Shown here in pieces: positions 39,489 to 47,493 of a stretch of DNA of 64,000 bases; position 1 is the stretch's first letter, and every line of letters begins with the position of its first letter. The notes under the pieces are model-generated. The model did no database searches. It was not told the origin of the DNA and saw only the letters and a list, made by a program, of their open reading frames with translations. Position numbers and translations under genes: made by a program. The DNA is from Bradyrhizobium sp. STM 3843 (lineage in GTDB: Bacteria; Pseudomonadota; Alphaproteobacteria; Rhizobiales; Xanthobacteraceae): contig NZ_CAFK01000198.1 of assembly GCF_000239815.1 (NCBI RefSeq), positions 1-64,000 on the forward strand. Direction: 5' to 3'.

Positions 39489-40463
39489 ATGATCTCACGT
39501 CGCCGCGCCATCGGCCTGATCGCTTCCGCTGTTCCGGCCACCGCGTTCATCCGCAGCGCCTCCGCGCTCGACTATCCGACCCGGCCGGTCCGCTTCGTGG
39601 TCGGCTATCCGCCCGGCGGTGCCACCGATATCCTGGCCCGGCTGATCGGGCAGCGTCTGTCGGAAAGCATGGGCCAGCAATTCGTGGTCGAGAACAAGCC
39701 GGGCGCCGGCAACAATATCGGCACCGAGGCGGTGGTGAACGCCGCCCCCGACGGCTACACGATTCTCCTGGTCAATCCCGCGAACTACATCAACACCACG
39801 CTTTACGCCAATCTGAAGTTCAACTTCGTCCGCGACGTCGCGCCGATCGCCTCGTTCAACCGGGTGCCGAATGTCATGACCGTGAACAAGGACGTCACGG
39901 CCAACAATGTGGCCGAATTCATCGCCTATCTGAAGGCCAATCCGGGCAAGGTGAACATGGCCTCCTCGGGCAACGGCACCTCGGTGCACCTGTCGGGCGA
40001 GATGTTCATGGCGATGACCGGCACCAAGATGCAGCACGTGCCGTATCGCGGCGCGGCGCCGGCGATCACCGATATGCTCGGCGGCCAGGTGCAGATCATG
40101 TTCGACAACATGCCCTCGATCATCCAGCACATCCGCGCCGGTTCGCTGCGGGCGCTTGGCGTGACGACCGCGGAGCGGTCACCGCAGCTGCCGGACGTGC
40201 AGGCGATTGCCGAGACCGTGCCGGGCTATGAGGCGAGCGCGCTGTTCGGGGTCGGTGCGCCGAAGAACACGCCGAAAGAGATCGTCGAATTGCTCAACAA
40301 GCAGGTCAACACCATCCTGGCCGAACCGGGGATCAGGAAGAGCCTGGTCGAGCTCGGTGGCGAGCCGTTGATCCAGTCGCCGGAGGCGTTCGGCGCGATG
40401 GTGGCGGCGGAGACCGAGAAGTGGAAAAAGGTGGTCGAGTTTGCTGGGCTGAAGGTGGAATAG
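39489..40463 (+). CDS. Tripartite tricarboxylate transporter substrate-binding protein (Bug/TctC family)
   Basis: A 324-residue periplasmic solute receptor. The N-terminus MISRRRAIGLIASAVPATAF has a twin-arginine-like signal ending at ASA. The Bug-family opening DYPTRPVRFVVGYPPGGATD and the second conserved loop NKPGAGNNIGTEAV are clear, as is VPYRGAAPAITDMLGGQVQ. These proteins deliver carboxylates or other small anions to TctAB membrane partners; no tctA or tctB lies nearby, an orphan state common in this family. A GAGGA sequence precedes the ATG. Confidence 0.93.
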   Translation: MISRRRAIGLIASAVPATAFIRSASALDYPTRPVRFVVGYPPGGATDILARLIGQRLSESMGQQFVVENKPGAGNNIGTEAVVNAAPDGYTILLVNPANYINTTLYANLKFNFVRDVAPIASFNRVPNVMTVNKDVTANNVAEFIAYLKANPGKVNMASSGNGTSVHLSGEMFMAMTGTKMQHVPYRGAAPAITDMLGGQVQIMFDNMPSIIQHIRAGSLRALGVTTAERSPQLPDVQAIAETVPGYEASALFGVGAPKNTPKEIVELLNKQVNTILAEPGIRKSLVELGGEPLIQSPEAFGAMVAAETEKWKKVVEFAGLKVE

Positions 40464-40536
40464 GGCGGCGCGAGAATGTCGTTTTTTAACCATGGGACTG
40501 TGCTGTAAGACACCGGCAACGGAGGAGGCAGGAACC

Positions 40537-40842
40537 ATGCGTCGGATCGTATTGATGGCCGCGACTTTGGTTGGGGCGGGCTTGATGGGCGGGGTCGGCA
40601 CGACGCCGGCCGCGGCCTATGAATATCCCTGGTGTGTGCAGGGCCGTGGCGTCGGCTATCCCGGCGACTGCTCCTACCAGACCTATGCGCAGTGCCAGGC
40701 CAGCGCCTCTGGCCGTTTGGTCTCCTGCGGCATCAATCCAGTGGTCGCGTTTGCGCGCGCTCGTCAGGGCTTGCCGGTCTACATCGATGAGCCGTTCCCT
40801 GCGCCGCGCCGTCGTTACCATCGTGAGCGTCAATACTACTGA
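40537..40842 (+). CDS. DUF3551 domain-containing small secreted protein
   Basis: A 101-residue protein. A signal peptide (MRRIVLMAATLVGAGLMGG to PAAA) is followed by the DUF3551 core YPWCVQGRGVG, GDCSYQTYAQCQASASG and SCGINP, with four Cys residues that could form two disulfides, and an Arg-rich tail. The family is abundant in Bradyrhizobium, usually in many copies, and of unknown function. The start at 40537 follows GGCAGGAACC; the in-frame ATG at 40492 would block the signal peptide. It is separated from the next gene by about 140 bases containing an operator-like palindrome. Confidence 0.88.
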   Translation: MRRIVLMAATLVGAGLMGGVGTTPAAAYEYPWCVQGRGVGYPGDCSYQTYAQCQASASGRLVSCGINPVVAFARARQGLPVYIDEPFPAPRRRYHRERQYY

Positions 40843-40912
40843 GCGCGCCATTACTGAGCCCTCCGGGGCGCTGGCTCCGGCCGGGCGGTATTCGAACGGC
40901 CTTGCATTCGCT

Positions 40913-40943
40913 TTGCGAGCCGATATACTTTGTATCGCAAAGT
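40913..40943. promoter_or_regulatory. Palindromic operator candidate upstream of the regulator cassette
   Basis: Two overlapping inverted repeats: CTTTGCGA (40913-40920) with TCGCAAAG (40935-40942), and ACTTTG-TATCG-CAAAGT (40927-40943). They end 36 bases before the first start codon of the cassette that encodes a winged-helix regulator, which suggests autoregulation. TATACT at 40924-40929 could be a -10 element covered by the operator. Confidence 0.6.
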
Positions 40944-40979
40944 TCGAGTTGGCCCGGTTCGGCTCGTTCGGGGTATGAG

Positions 40980-41597
40980 ATGCAGGATCTCGACAAGGCA
41001 CTCGCCGACATCATCGCGATTCGCAGCCAGCTCGCTGCCGGAACGGCCTTCCGCGGCTATGGTCCCGCGACCATGGCGGCGACGTCAGCGGTGGCGCTGG
41101 TCACCGTGCTGTTGCAGCACGCTTGGCTCGAAGATCCGACCGGCCAGCCGCTGACCTTCCTGTTGGGCTGGGCCGCCGCGGCCTTGGTCTCTTTGACAAT
41201 GATCTGGGTCGAGATGCGGGCGCGCTCGCGCCGCCATCATTCCGGCCTTGCCGATGCGATGATTCACCAGGCGGTCGAACAGTTTCTGCCGGCCGGCATT
41301 GCCGGCGTATTGCTCGCGGTCTTGTTGTGGAAGTTCGCGCCGGAATCGTTGTGGACGTTGCCCGGGCTTTGGCAGGTGTTGACCTCGCTCGGCGTATTCG
41401 CCTCGGTCCGCTCATTGCCGCGCACGGTGGCGCTGGCTGGAGCCTGGTATTTTCTCGCCGGATTTGCCGTGCTGGTGTTTGCCAGCGCAACCCACACGCT
41501 GTCGCCCTGGACCATGGGCCTGCCCTTTGCGGTCGGTCAGGCGCTGATGGCGGCGATCCTGTATTTTGCGTCCGGAGAGTCCGATGTCGAAGACTGA
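40980..41597 (+). CDS. Integral membrane protein of a regulator-linked cassette
   Basis: A 205-residue protein with a 35-residue cytosolic N-terminus (MQDLDKALADIIAIRSQLA) and six likely membrane helices. No enzyme motif is visible and no named family is recognised; helices 3-4 are linked by a basic loop (EMRARSRRHH). The start at 40980 lies 36 bases past a palindromic operator candidate. The 3' end overlaps the start of the winged-helix regulator gene by 14 bases, so the two are translationally coupled. The protein may be a membrane partner or sensor for that regulator; this is inference. Confidence 0.78.
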   Translation: MQDLDKALADIIAIRSQLAAGTAFRGYGPATMAATSAVALVTVLLQHAWLEDPTGQPLTFLLGWAAAALVSLTMIWVEMRARSRRHHSGLADAMIHQAVEQFLPAGIAGVLLAVLLWKFAPESLWTLPGLWQVLTSLGVFASVRSLPRTVALAGAWYFLAGFAVLVFASATHTLSPWTMGLPFAVGQALMAAILYFASGESDVED

Positions 41598-41967
41598 CAA
41601 CAGCGCGCCGTTTTCCTATGACGGCCTCGATCGCGTGATCCACGAAAAGGCGCGGCTCGGGCTGCTCACCTCGCTGATCGCCCATCCGAAGGGACTGGCC
41701 TTTGCCGACCTGAAGCAGCTTTGCGGGCTCACCGACGGCAACCTCTCGCGGCATCTGCAGGTGCTGCAGGAGGCAGGCCTGGTCGAAGTGACAAAGGGGT
41801 ATGAGGGCAACCGTCCGCACACCACCTGCCGCCTCACCAAGATCGGCCGCCGCCGCTTCCTCGACTATCTCGCCGTGCTCGAACGTCTGGTGCGCGACGC
41901 CGCGCATGCTGCGGGCAAGGAGCACATCCACCTGCCGCATCTCGGCGCCGTGCCGAGCCGGGCTTGA
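41584..41967 (+). CDS. Winged-helix transcriptional regulator
   Basis: A 127-residue DNA-binding protein. Residues of about 12-105 form a MarR/PadR-like winged helix: IHEKARLGLLTSLIAHPKG leads into the recognition helix in LTDGNLSRHLQVLQEAGLV, with a wing at VTKGYEGNRPHTTCRLT and a dimerisation helix at the end. It matches the HTH_34/YtcD-like group of small one-domain regulators. It overlaps the upstream membrane-protein gene by 14 bases and is followed after 25 bases by a cis-prenyltransferase gene. Binding to the palindrome at 40913-40943 is the likely control. Confidence 0.9.
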   Translation: MSKTDNSAPFSYDGLDRVIHEKARLGLLTSLIAHPKGLAFADLKQLCGLTDGNLSRHLQVLQEAGLVEVTKGYEGNRPHTTCRLTKIGRRRFLDYLAVLERLVRDAAHAAGKEHIHLPHLGAVPSRA

Positions 41968-41992
41968 TGCTATTTTTTTGACCAGGAGCTTT

Positions 41993-42742
41993 ATGATGCA
42001 AAGTCGTTTCCAGTCCAAACCTCAACCGACCGCAAGCGAGAAGCTCCATGTCGGCATCATCATGGACGGCAACGGCCGCTGGGCGACCCGGCGCGGCCTG
42101 TCGCGACTGCGCGGGCACGAGGCCGGGGTGGAGGCGATCCGTCGTGTGGTGGAGGCGGCTCCGGAGCAGGGCGTGGGAACGCTGACCCTCTATGCTTTTT
42201 CCAGCGACAATTGGCGCCGCCCGCGCGCCGAGGTCGCGGGGCTGATGACGTTGTTGCGGATCTATCTCGCCAACGAGGTCGAGGCGCTCGCGCGCAACGG
42301 TGTGCGGCTGACGGTGATCGGGCGCCGGGATCGCTTGCCTGACGGCATCGCGGCGGCGATCGCGCGGGCGGAAGCCGCGACCGCCAACGGCGAGACGCTG
42401 CATCTGCGCATTGCGGTGGATTATTCCGCACGCGACGCCATCCTCAACGCCGCACTGAAGGCCCGCGAGCTCGGCAATCTCAGCCGAGAAGGCTTCTCGG
42501 ATCTGGTCACCGGCGAGGTCGGCCTGCGCGACGTCGACCTCATCATCCGCACCTCCGGCGAGCAGCGGCTGTCCGATTTCCTGCTCTGGGAGGGCGCCTA
42601 TGCCGAGCTACATTTCACGGCGCGGATGTGGCCCGACTTCGATGCGCAGGATCTGACGCAGGCGCTGGCCTCCTTCCATGGCCGCGAGCGCCGCTTCGGC
42701 GGCCTCGAGGCGCTGCCGCTGGCGCCTGCACCGAGCCTGTGA
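41993..42742 (+). CDS. Cis-prenyltransferase (undecaprenyl diphosphate synthase family), probable paralogue
   Basis: A 249-residue enzyme that condenses isopentenyl diphosphate units in cis. The catalytic MDGNGRWATRRG (Asp25) and GHEAGVEAIRRVV are intact, as is the C-terminal IIRTSGEQRLSDFLLWE with the diphosphate-binding Arg and Ser residues and the conserved Glu. The start at 41993 (two ATGs in tandem) follows AGGAG at good spacing. The housekeeping uppS normally lies with frr, cdsA and dxr; none of these is here, so this is probably a second enzyme with its own product length. It is tightly linked to a regulator upstream and a B12/radical SAM gene 18 bases downstream. Confidence 0.9.
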   Translation: MMQSRFQSKPQPTASEKLHVGIIMDGNGRWATRRGLSRLRGHEAGVEAIRRVVEAAPEQGVGTLTLYAFSSDNWRRPRAEVAGLMTLLRIYLANEVEALARNGVRLTVIGRRDRLPDGIAAAIARAEAATANGETLHLRIAVDYSARDAILNAALKARELGNLSREGFSDLVTGEVGLRDVDLIIRTSGEQRLSDFLLWEGAYAELHFTARMWPDFDAQDLTQALASFHGRERRFGGLEALPLAPAPSL

Positions 42743-42760
42743 CGGCCGGGCGCGCCGTCC

Positions 42761-44284
42761 ATGCGCATCCTGCTCATCAATGTCCCGCATCCCGCGATCG
42801 GCAGCCGAATCCCGGACGATCACCTGCCGCCGCTTGGCTTGCTTGCCGTCGGCGGTCCATTGCTCGACGATGGACATGAGGTCCGGTTGCTTGATGCAGA
42901 GATCGGTCCGCTGCCAACCGACGCAATCGTTGCCGAGGCTGTGGCGTTCGCACCCGATGCGGTCCTGTTCGGTCATTCCGGCTCGACCTCGGGGCACCCC
43001 GTCATCGCGCATGTGGCGCAAGCGGTCGCAACCGCGTTGCCGCAGGTCCACGTGGTCTATGGTGGGGTATTCCCGACCTATCACTGGCGTGAGATTCTGA
43101 ACGAGGAGCCATATGTCACCGCGATCGTCCGCGGTGAAGGGGAGGAGACCACGCGCCGGTTGATAGCTGCGCTCGACCGACGGGAGGGCCTGGAAAACGT
43201 GGCTGGCATTGCCTGGCGAGAGGCCGGTCAGCCCAAAGCCGCGCGCCCTGCGTCGATCATTCATGACCTCGATGCCTATCGTATCGGCTGGGAGCTGATC
43301 GATCACGCACGTTACAGCTATTGGGGCGGTCTTCGTGCAGTCGTGGTGCAGTTCTCGCGCGGCTGCCCGCATCTGTGCAGCTACTGCGGCCAGCGCGGTT
43401 TCTGGACCCGATGGCGGCATCGCGATCCGGTTCGCTTCGCGAAGGAGCTTGCACGCCTGCATCGCGATCACGGCGTCAAGGTGATCAATTTTGCCGACGA
43501 GAATCCGACCGTGTCGAAGAAGGTGTGGCGAACGTTCCTGGAGGCGCTGATCGCCGAGAACGTCGATCTGATCCTGGTGGGCTCGACGCGTGCCGACGAT
43601 ATCGTGCGAGACGCGGATATCCTGCATCTCTACAAGAAGGCCGGCTGGGCACGCTTCCTGTTGGGCCTGGAAAGCACCGACGAGCGGACGCTCGAGCTTA
43701 TCCGCAAGGGCGCGCTGACCAGAACCGATCGCGAAGCCATTCGGTTGATGCGGCGTCACGGCATCCTGTCGATGGCGACCTGGGTGGTCGGCTTCGAGGA
43801 GGAGACCGATCGCGATCACTGGCGCGGCCTGCGGCAACTCCTCTCCTACGATCCAGACCAAGTGCAGCTGCTCTACGTCACTCCGCATCGCTGGACGCCC
43901 TATTTCAAGCTCGCCGCCGGACGGCAAGTGATCCAGCCCGACCGCCGCAAATGGGATTACAAACATCAGGTGCTGGCGACGCGACACATGGCGCCCTGGC
44001 GGGTGCTGGTGTGGTTCAAGCTCACCGAGATGGTGCTGCAGTGCCGGCCGAAGGCGCTCTGGCGGGTGCTGTTTCATCGCGATCCCGGGCTGCGCCGCGC
44101 GATGCGTTGGTACACGCAGATGGGGCGCCGCGTCTGGCCTCACGAGATTCTCGGCTTTCTGCGTGACCGGCGTCTGCCGGATGGGCCGACGGTGGCCGCC
44201 TTCTGGGGCGCGCCACAGGACAAGGAAGAGGAATCGATGGCGGCGCAGCCCGACAAGCGCAGGGCGGTGCGCGATGCAGCTTGA
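42761..44284 (+). CDS. B12-binding radical SAM protein, BchE-like
   Basis: A 507-residue protein. The N-terminal Rossmann-like cobalamin-binding domain covers residues 1 to about 150 (IGSRIPDDHLPPLGLLAVGG, VVYGGVFPTYHW, VRGEGEETTRRL). The radical SAM core has the [4Fe-4S] motif CPHLCSYC (Cys202, Cys206, Cys209) and VINFADENPT. It resembles sequences annotated as anaerobic Mg-protoporphyrin IX monomethyl ester cyclase (BchE), but the N-terminus differs from the Rhodobacter-type BchE as I remember it, and no other bacteriochlorophyll gene is in the window. Its substrate may therefore be something else, for example a prenyl or hopanoid-like lipid given the neighbouring cis-prenyltransferase. It follows that gene by 18 bases. 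Confidence 0.85.
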   Translation: MRILLINVPHPAIGSRIPDDHLPPLGLLAVGGPLLDDGHEVRLLDAEIGPLPTDAIVAEAVAFAPDAVLFGHSGSTSGHPVIAHVAQAVATALPQVHVVYGGVFPTYHWREILNEEPYVTAIVRGEGEETTRRLIAALDRREGLENVAGIAWREAGQPKAARPASIIHDLDAYRIGWELIDHARYSYWGGLRAVVVQFSRGCPHLCSYCGQRGFWTRWRHRDPVRFAKELARLHRDHGVKVINFADENPTVSKKVWRTFLEALIAENVDLILVGSTRADDIVRDADILHLYKKAGWARFLLGLESTDERTLELIRKGALTRTDREAIRLMRRHGILSMATWVVGFEEETDRDHWRGLRQLLSYDPDQVQLLYVTPHRWTPYFKLAAGRQVIQPDRRKWDYKHQVLATRHMAPWRVLVWFKLTEMVLQCRPKALWRVLFHRDPGLRRAMRWYTQMGRRVWPHEILGFLRDRRLPDGPTVAAFWGAPQDKEEESMAAQPDKRRAVRDAA

Positions 44285-44360
44285 CTGACGCGAACGCGCG
44301 GCTTTGCGGGCGGAACGGGAATCATCTACTGCTGCGTGCAGGAGCCGCAGAGACCCCTCG

Positions 44361-46292
44361 ATGAGCCGCCAGCAGCGCCGTCCGCCCGGCAAGTTCGCCA
44401 AGCCCGCCGGTGCCCCGCGCCCTGACACGGCGGAGGCGTTGTGTGCCGCCGCCCTTCGCATGCTGCGGGCGGGGCAGGTGGTGGAGGCCGAGCAGGCCTG
44501 CCGTCGGGCGCTGACCGTGGATGCCGGCCATGCCGACGCGCTCGATGCAATGGGGTTGGTCTGCGCGGCGCTCGCACGCCATGAGCTTGCGATCGAATGG
44601 TTTGCCCGCGCCATCACTCAAAATCCGACCGTCGCCGACTATTTCGTCAATCTCGGTCAGGTGCTGCGCGAGCGTGGGCGGTTGGACGAAGCCGTCAAGT
44701 GCTTTGACCGCGCGCTGCAGCTCAAGCCGGATGTGCCGGAGAGCTGGGAGGCCCTTGCTGCGGTGTTGCACCAGCAGGGACGGCTCGATGAAGCTGCGCA
44801 GGCTTACGACCGCGCGTTGCAGCTTGCGCCGGATCGCGCCGAGATCTGGTTCCGGCTTGGCGAGCTGTTGAAGGCACAGGAGCGCCAGCTTGAGGCGGCA
44901 CTGAGCTTCGACGAGGCGCTGAAGTTCAAACCTGATGATCTCGAGGCCGCCAACAATGCGGGGCTGATCTACTTCAATACCGAGCGTTACGAGGACGCGA
45001 TCGCCCGGTTCGACCAGTCGCTGCGGCTGAAGGCGGATCAACCCGGCGTGCTTTGCCTCAAGACCATCTCGCTGCGGCGATTGCGGCGTTACGAGGAGGC
45101 GTTCGAGGCCGGCAAGCGCGCCCATGCGCTGGCGCCGCACGATCCTGACATCGCCAACAGCTTCGGCTGCGTGCTGCAGAATCTTGGCCGCTACGATGAA
45201 GCGGTGGCGGTGTTCGACAAGGCGATCGCCATCAGGCCGGATTTTGCGGATTTTCACAACCATCGCGGCACATCGCTGGCGGAATTGCATCGCTTCGAGG
45301 AGGCGTTTGCGAGCTTTGAGCGCGCGATCGCGCTGAAGCCGGATCTGGCCGACGCGCATTGGAACGCGGCGCTGTTCCGCCTTTTGGTCGGCGATTTCGC
45401 GCACGGCTGGGCAGCACGCGAATGGGGCCGCAAGTGCCGCGCGGTCGGTTTCGTCGATCGCACGTTCGACGCCCCGTTGTGGCTCGCCGATGCGCCGCTC
45501 GCCGGCAAGACCATCCTGCTCCACAGCGACGAGGGTCTCGGCGATACCATCCAGTTCTGCCGCTACGCGACCATGGTCGCCGAGCAAGGTGCGCGCGTGC
45601 TGCTGGAGGTCGATGCCGTGCTGCAGCCGCTGCTCGCGGGTGTCGCCGGCGTGGCACAATGTCTCGCGCGTGGCCGCGATGCTGTGCCTGCGTTTGACTA
45701 TCATTGTCCGCTGTCGAGCCTGCCCCTTGCTTTCGCGACGCGGCTCGAGTCCATTCCGTCCGCGCCGTCCTATCTGCGTTTGCCGTCGGGTGACCGCGTG
45801 CAGACCTGGCGCGACCGGCTCGGATCGCGCGACCGGCGGCGCGTCGGCCTGGTGTGGTGCGGCAACCCTGCCCATCTCAACGACCACAACCGCTCCATGC
45901 CGCTGTCCGCGCTGGCGCCGCTGTGGGAAGCGGATGCGCAATTCATCAGCCTGCAGAAGGAGCCGCGTCCGGCGGACAGAACATTTCTGGCGACGCGACG
46001 GGACATCCTCGATCCGACCGCCGAGGTCGGCGACTTTGTCGACACCGCGGCGCTGATCTCCTGCCTCGATCTCGTCATCACCGTCGACACCAGCGTTGCC
46101 CATCTTTCGGGCGCCCTCGGCAAGCCGACCTGGATCATGCTGCCGTTTACGCCGGATTATCGCTGGCTTTTGAACCGCGACGACAGCCCCTGGTATCCAA
46201 GCGTGCGGCTGTTCCGGCAGGATGCAAGCCGCGATTACGCTCGTGTGGTCACGCGCGTGCGCGCCGCCTTGGACGACATAACCAAAACTTGA
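44361..46292 (+). CDS. TPR protein with C-terminal GT9-like glycosyltransferase domain (second copy)
   Basis: A 643-residue protein with the same plan as the one at 20095-22098: a basic N-terminus (MSRQQRRPPGKFAKPAG), about ten TPR units (residues of about 25-350) and a GT9-like C-terminus with ILLHSDEGLGDTIQFCRYA, RVGLVWCGNPAHLNDHNRS and VITVDTSVAHLSGALG. The end (YRWLLNRDDSPWYPSVRLFR) is also shared. It lies 77 bases after the B12/radical SAM gene and may belong to the same transcript. Target and donor sugar are unknown. Confidence 0.85.
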   Translation: MSRQQRRPPGKFAKPAGAPRPDTAEALCAAALRMLRAGQVVEAEQACRRALTVDAGHADALDAMGLVCAALARHELAIEWFARAITQNPTVADYFVNLGQVLRERGRLDEAVKCFDRALQLKPDVPESWEALAAVLHQQGRLDEAAQAYDRALQLAPDRAEIWFRLGELLKAQERQLEAALSFDEALKFKPDDLEAANNAGLIYFNTERYEDAIARFDQSLRLKADQPGVLCLKTISLRRLRRYEEAFEAGKRAHALAPHDPDIANSFGCVLQNLGRYDEAVAVFDKAIAIRPDFADFHNHRGTSLAELHRFEEAFASFERAIALKPDLADAHWNAALFRLLVGDFAHGWAAREWGRKCRAVGFVDRTFDAPLWLADAPLAGKTILLHSDEGLGDTIQFCRYATMVAEQGARVLLEVDAVLQPLLAGVAGVAQCLARGRDAVPAFDYHCPLSSLPLAFATRLESIPSAPSYLRLPSGDRVQTWRDRLGSRDRRRVGLVWCGNPAHLNDHNRSMPLSALAPLWEADAQFISLQKEPRPADRTFLATRRDILDPTAEVGDFVDTAALISCLDLVITVDTSVAHLSGALGKPTWIMLPFTPDYRWLLNRDDSPWYPSVRLFRQDASRDYARVVTRVRAALDDITKT

Positions 46293-46398
46293 TCCCGTGC
46301 CGGCGAATGCCCGGCCGCACTGTTTGAGCTGCGTCAACGGGTTTACCTCCGCCTGTGGCACACGACCTTAAGTGTTCTGAAATGCAGAGGCGTGGTGC

Positions 46399-47493
46399 AT
46401 GGATCAGCAGGAAATTCAGCGTTCCGGTCCTCCGGTCGCGACCGCACCCCAGCTGCATCCGGCTGTGCCGGCGGGAACCGAGGTGCTGCCTGTACCCACG
46501 CATGTCGTCCGTCGGAAGCGGCGCGCATGGCCGTTTCTGCTGCTGCTGGTCGCCCTCGGTGCCGCCGGCGGTGGCGGCTATCTCTGGTGGCAGCACACGC
46601 ATCCGCCGTTGCCAGTCGGCATCAGCTTCGGCAATGGCCGCATCGAAGCCGATGAGATCGACATTGCCACCAAATATGCCGGGCGTGTCTCCGAGCTGCT
46701 CGCCGACATCGGCGATATGGTGACGCCGGCGCAGGTCGTGGCGCGGATGGACACCAAAGAGCTGCAACAGTCGCTGTCGAAAGCCGAGGCGCAGGAGCAG
46801 CAGGCGCAACACGTGGTCGACCAGGCTCGCGCCAGCCTCACGCAATCGCAGACCCAGAAGACGCTGGCGGAGCAGGAGATGCAACGCACGCGGGCGCTGC
46901 TACAGAACGGCTGGACGACGAAGGAGACGGCCGACCAGCGTCAGCAGATTCTTGATGCCGCGACTGCAGGTTTTGCTGGCGCAACGGCCAAAGTGTCGGA
47001 AGCCGAGCGCGCGCTGGAAGCGGCCCGCCATGATGTGGCGCTCTACCTGGTGCAGATCGCCGACAATTCGCTGGTGGCGCCGAAAGCCGGCCGCATCCAG
47101 TATCGGCTCGCCAATATCGGCGAGGTGCTGGCTGCAGGCGGCAAGGTCTTCACCATGCTCGACATCGGCTACGTCTATATGGACATCTTTCTGCCGACCG
47201 AGCAGGTCGGCAAGATCAAGGTCGGCACCGAGGCCCGCATCGTGCTCGACGCTTATCCTGATCGTCCTATTCCTGCCCAGGTCTCCTTCGTCGCAAGCCA
47301 GGCGCAATTCACGCCGAAGACGGTGGAGACCCAGAGCGAACGCGACAAGCTGATGTTCCGCATCCGCGTCCGCGTCGACCCGGAGCCATTGGCTGCACAT
47401 GCTGATGCCGTGAGAAGCGGGCTTCCCGGCGTCGCCTATGTCCGTTGGAAACCGGACGTCACCTGGCCCGCTAGCCTGCAAGTGTCGCCATGA
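46399..47493 (+). CDS. HlyD-family periplasmic adaptor (YhiI-like)
   Basis: A 364-residue membrane-fusion protein. A Pro-rich cytosolic N-terminus is followed by one membrane helix (AWPFLLLLVALGAAGGGGYL, about residues 44-63). The periplasmic part has the lipoyl half-motif (ADEIDIATKYAGRVSELLAD), a long alpha-helical hairpin rich in Gln (QEQQAQHVVDQARASLTQSQ region, about 130-210) and the returning beta-barrel (VAPKAGRIQYRLANIGEVL). Its stop overlaps the start of the RbbA-like ABC gene (ATGA), so the two are translationally coupled. It should bridge the inner-membrane ABC exporter to an outer-membrane channel not encoded here. Confidence 0.93.
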   Translation: MDQQEIQRSGPPVATAPQLHPAVPAGTEVLPVPTHVVRRKRRAWPFLLLLVALGAAGGGGYLWWQHTHPPLPVGISFGNGRIEADEIDIATKYAGRVSELLADIGDMVTPAQVVARMDTKELQQSLSKAEAQEQQAQHVVDQARASLTQSQTQKTLAEQEMQRTRALLQNGWTTKETADQRQQILDAATAGFAGATAKVSEAERALEAARHDVALYLVQIADNSLVAPKAGRIQYRLANIGEVLAAGGKVFTMLDIGYVYMDIFLPTEQVGKIKVGTEARIVLDAYPDRPIPAQVSFVASQAQFTPKTVETQSERDKLMFRIRVRVDPEPLAAHADAVRSGLPGVAYVRWKPDVTWPASLQVSP

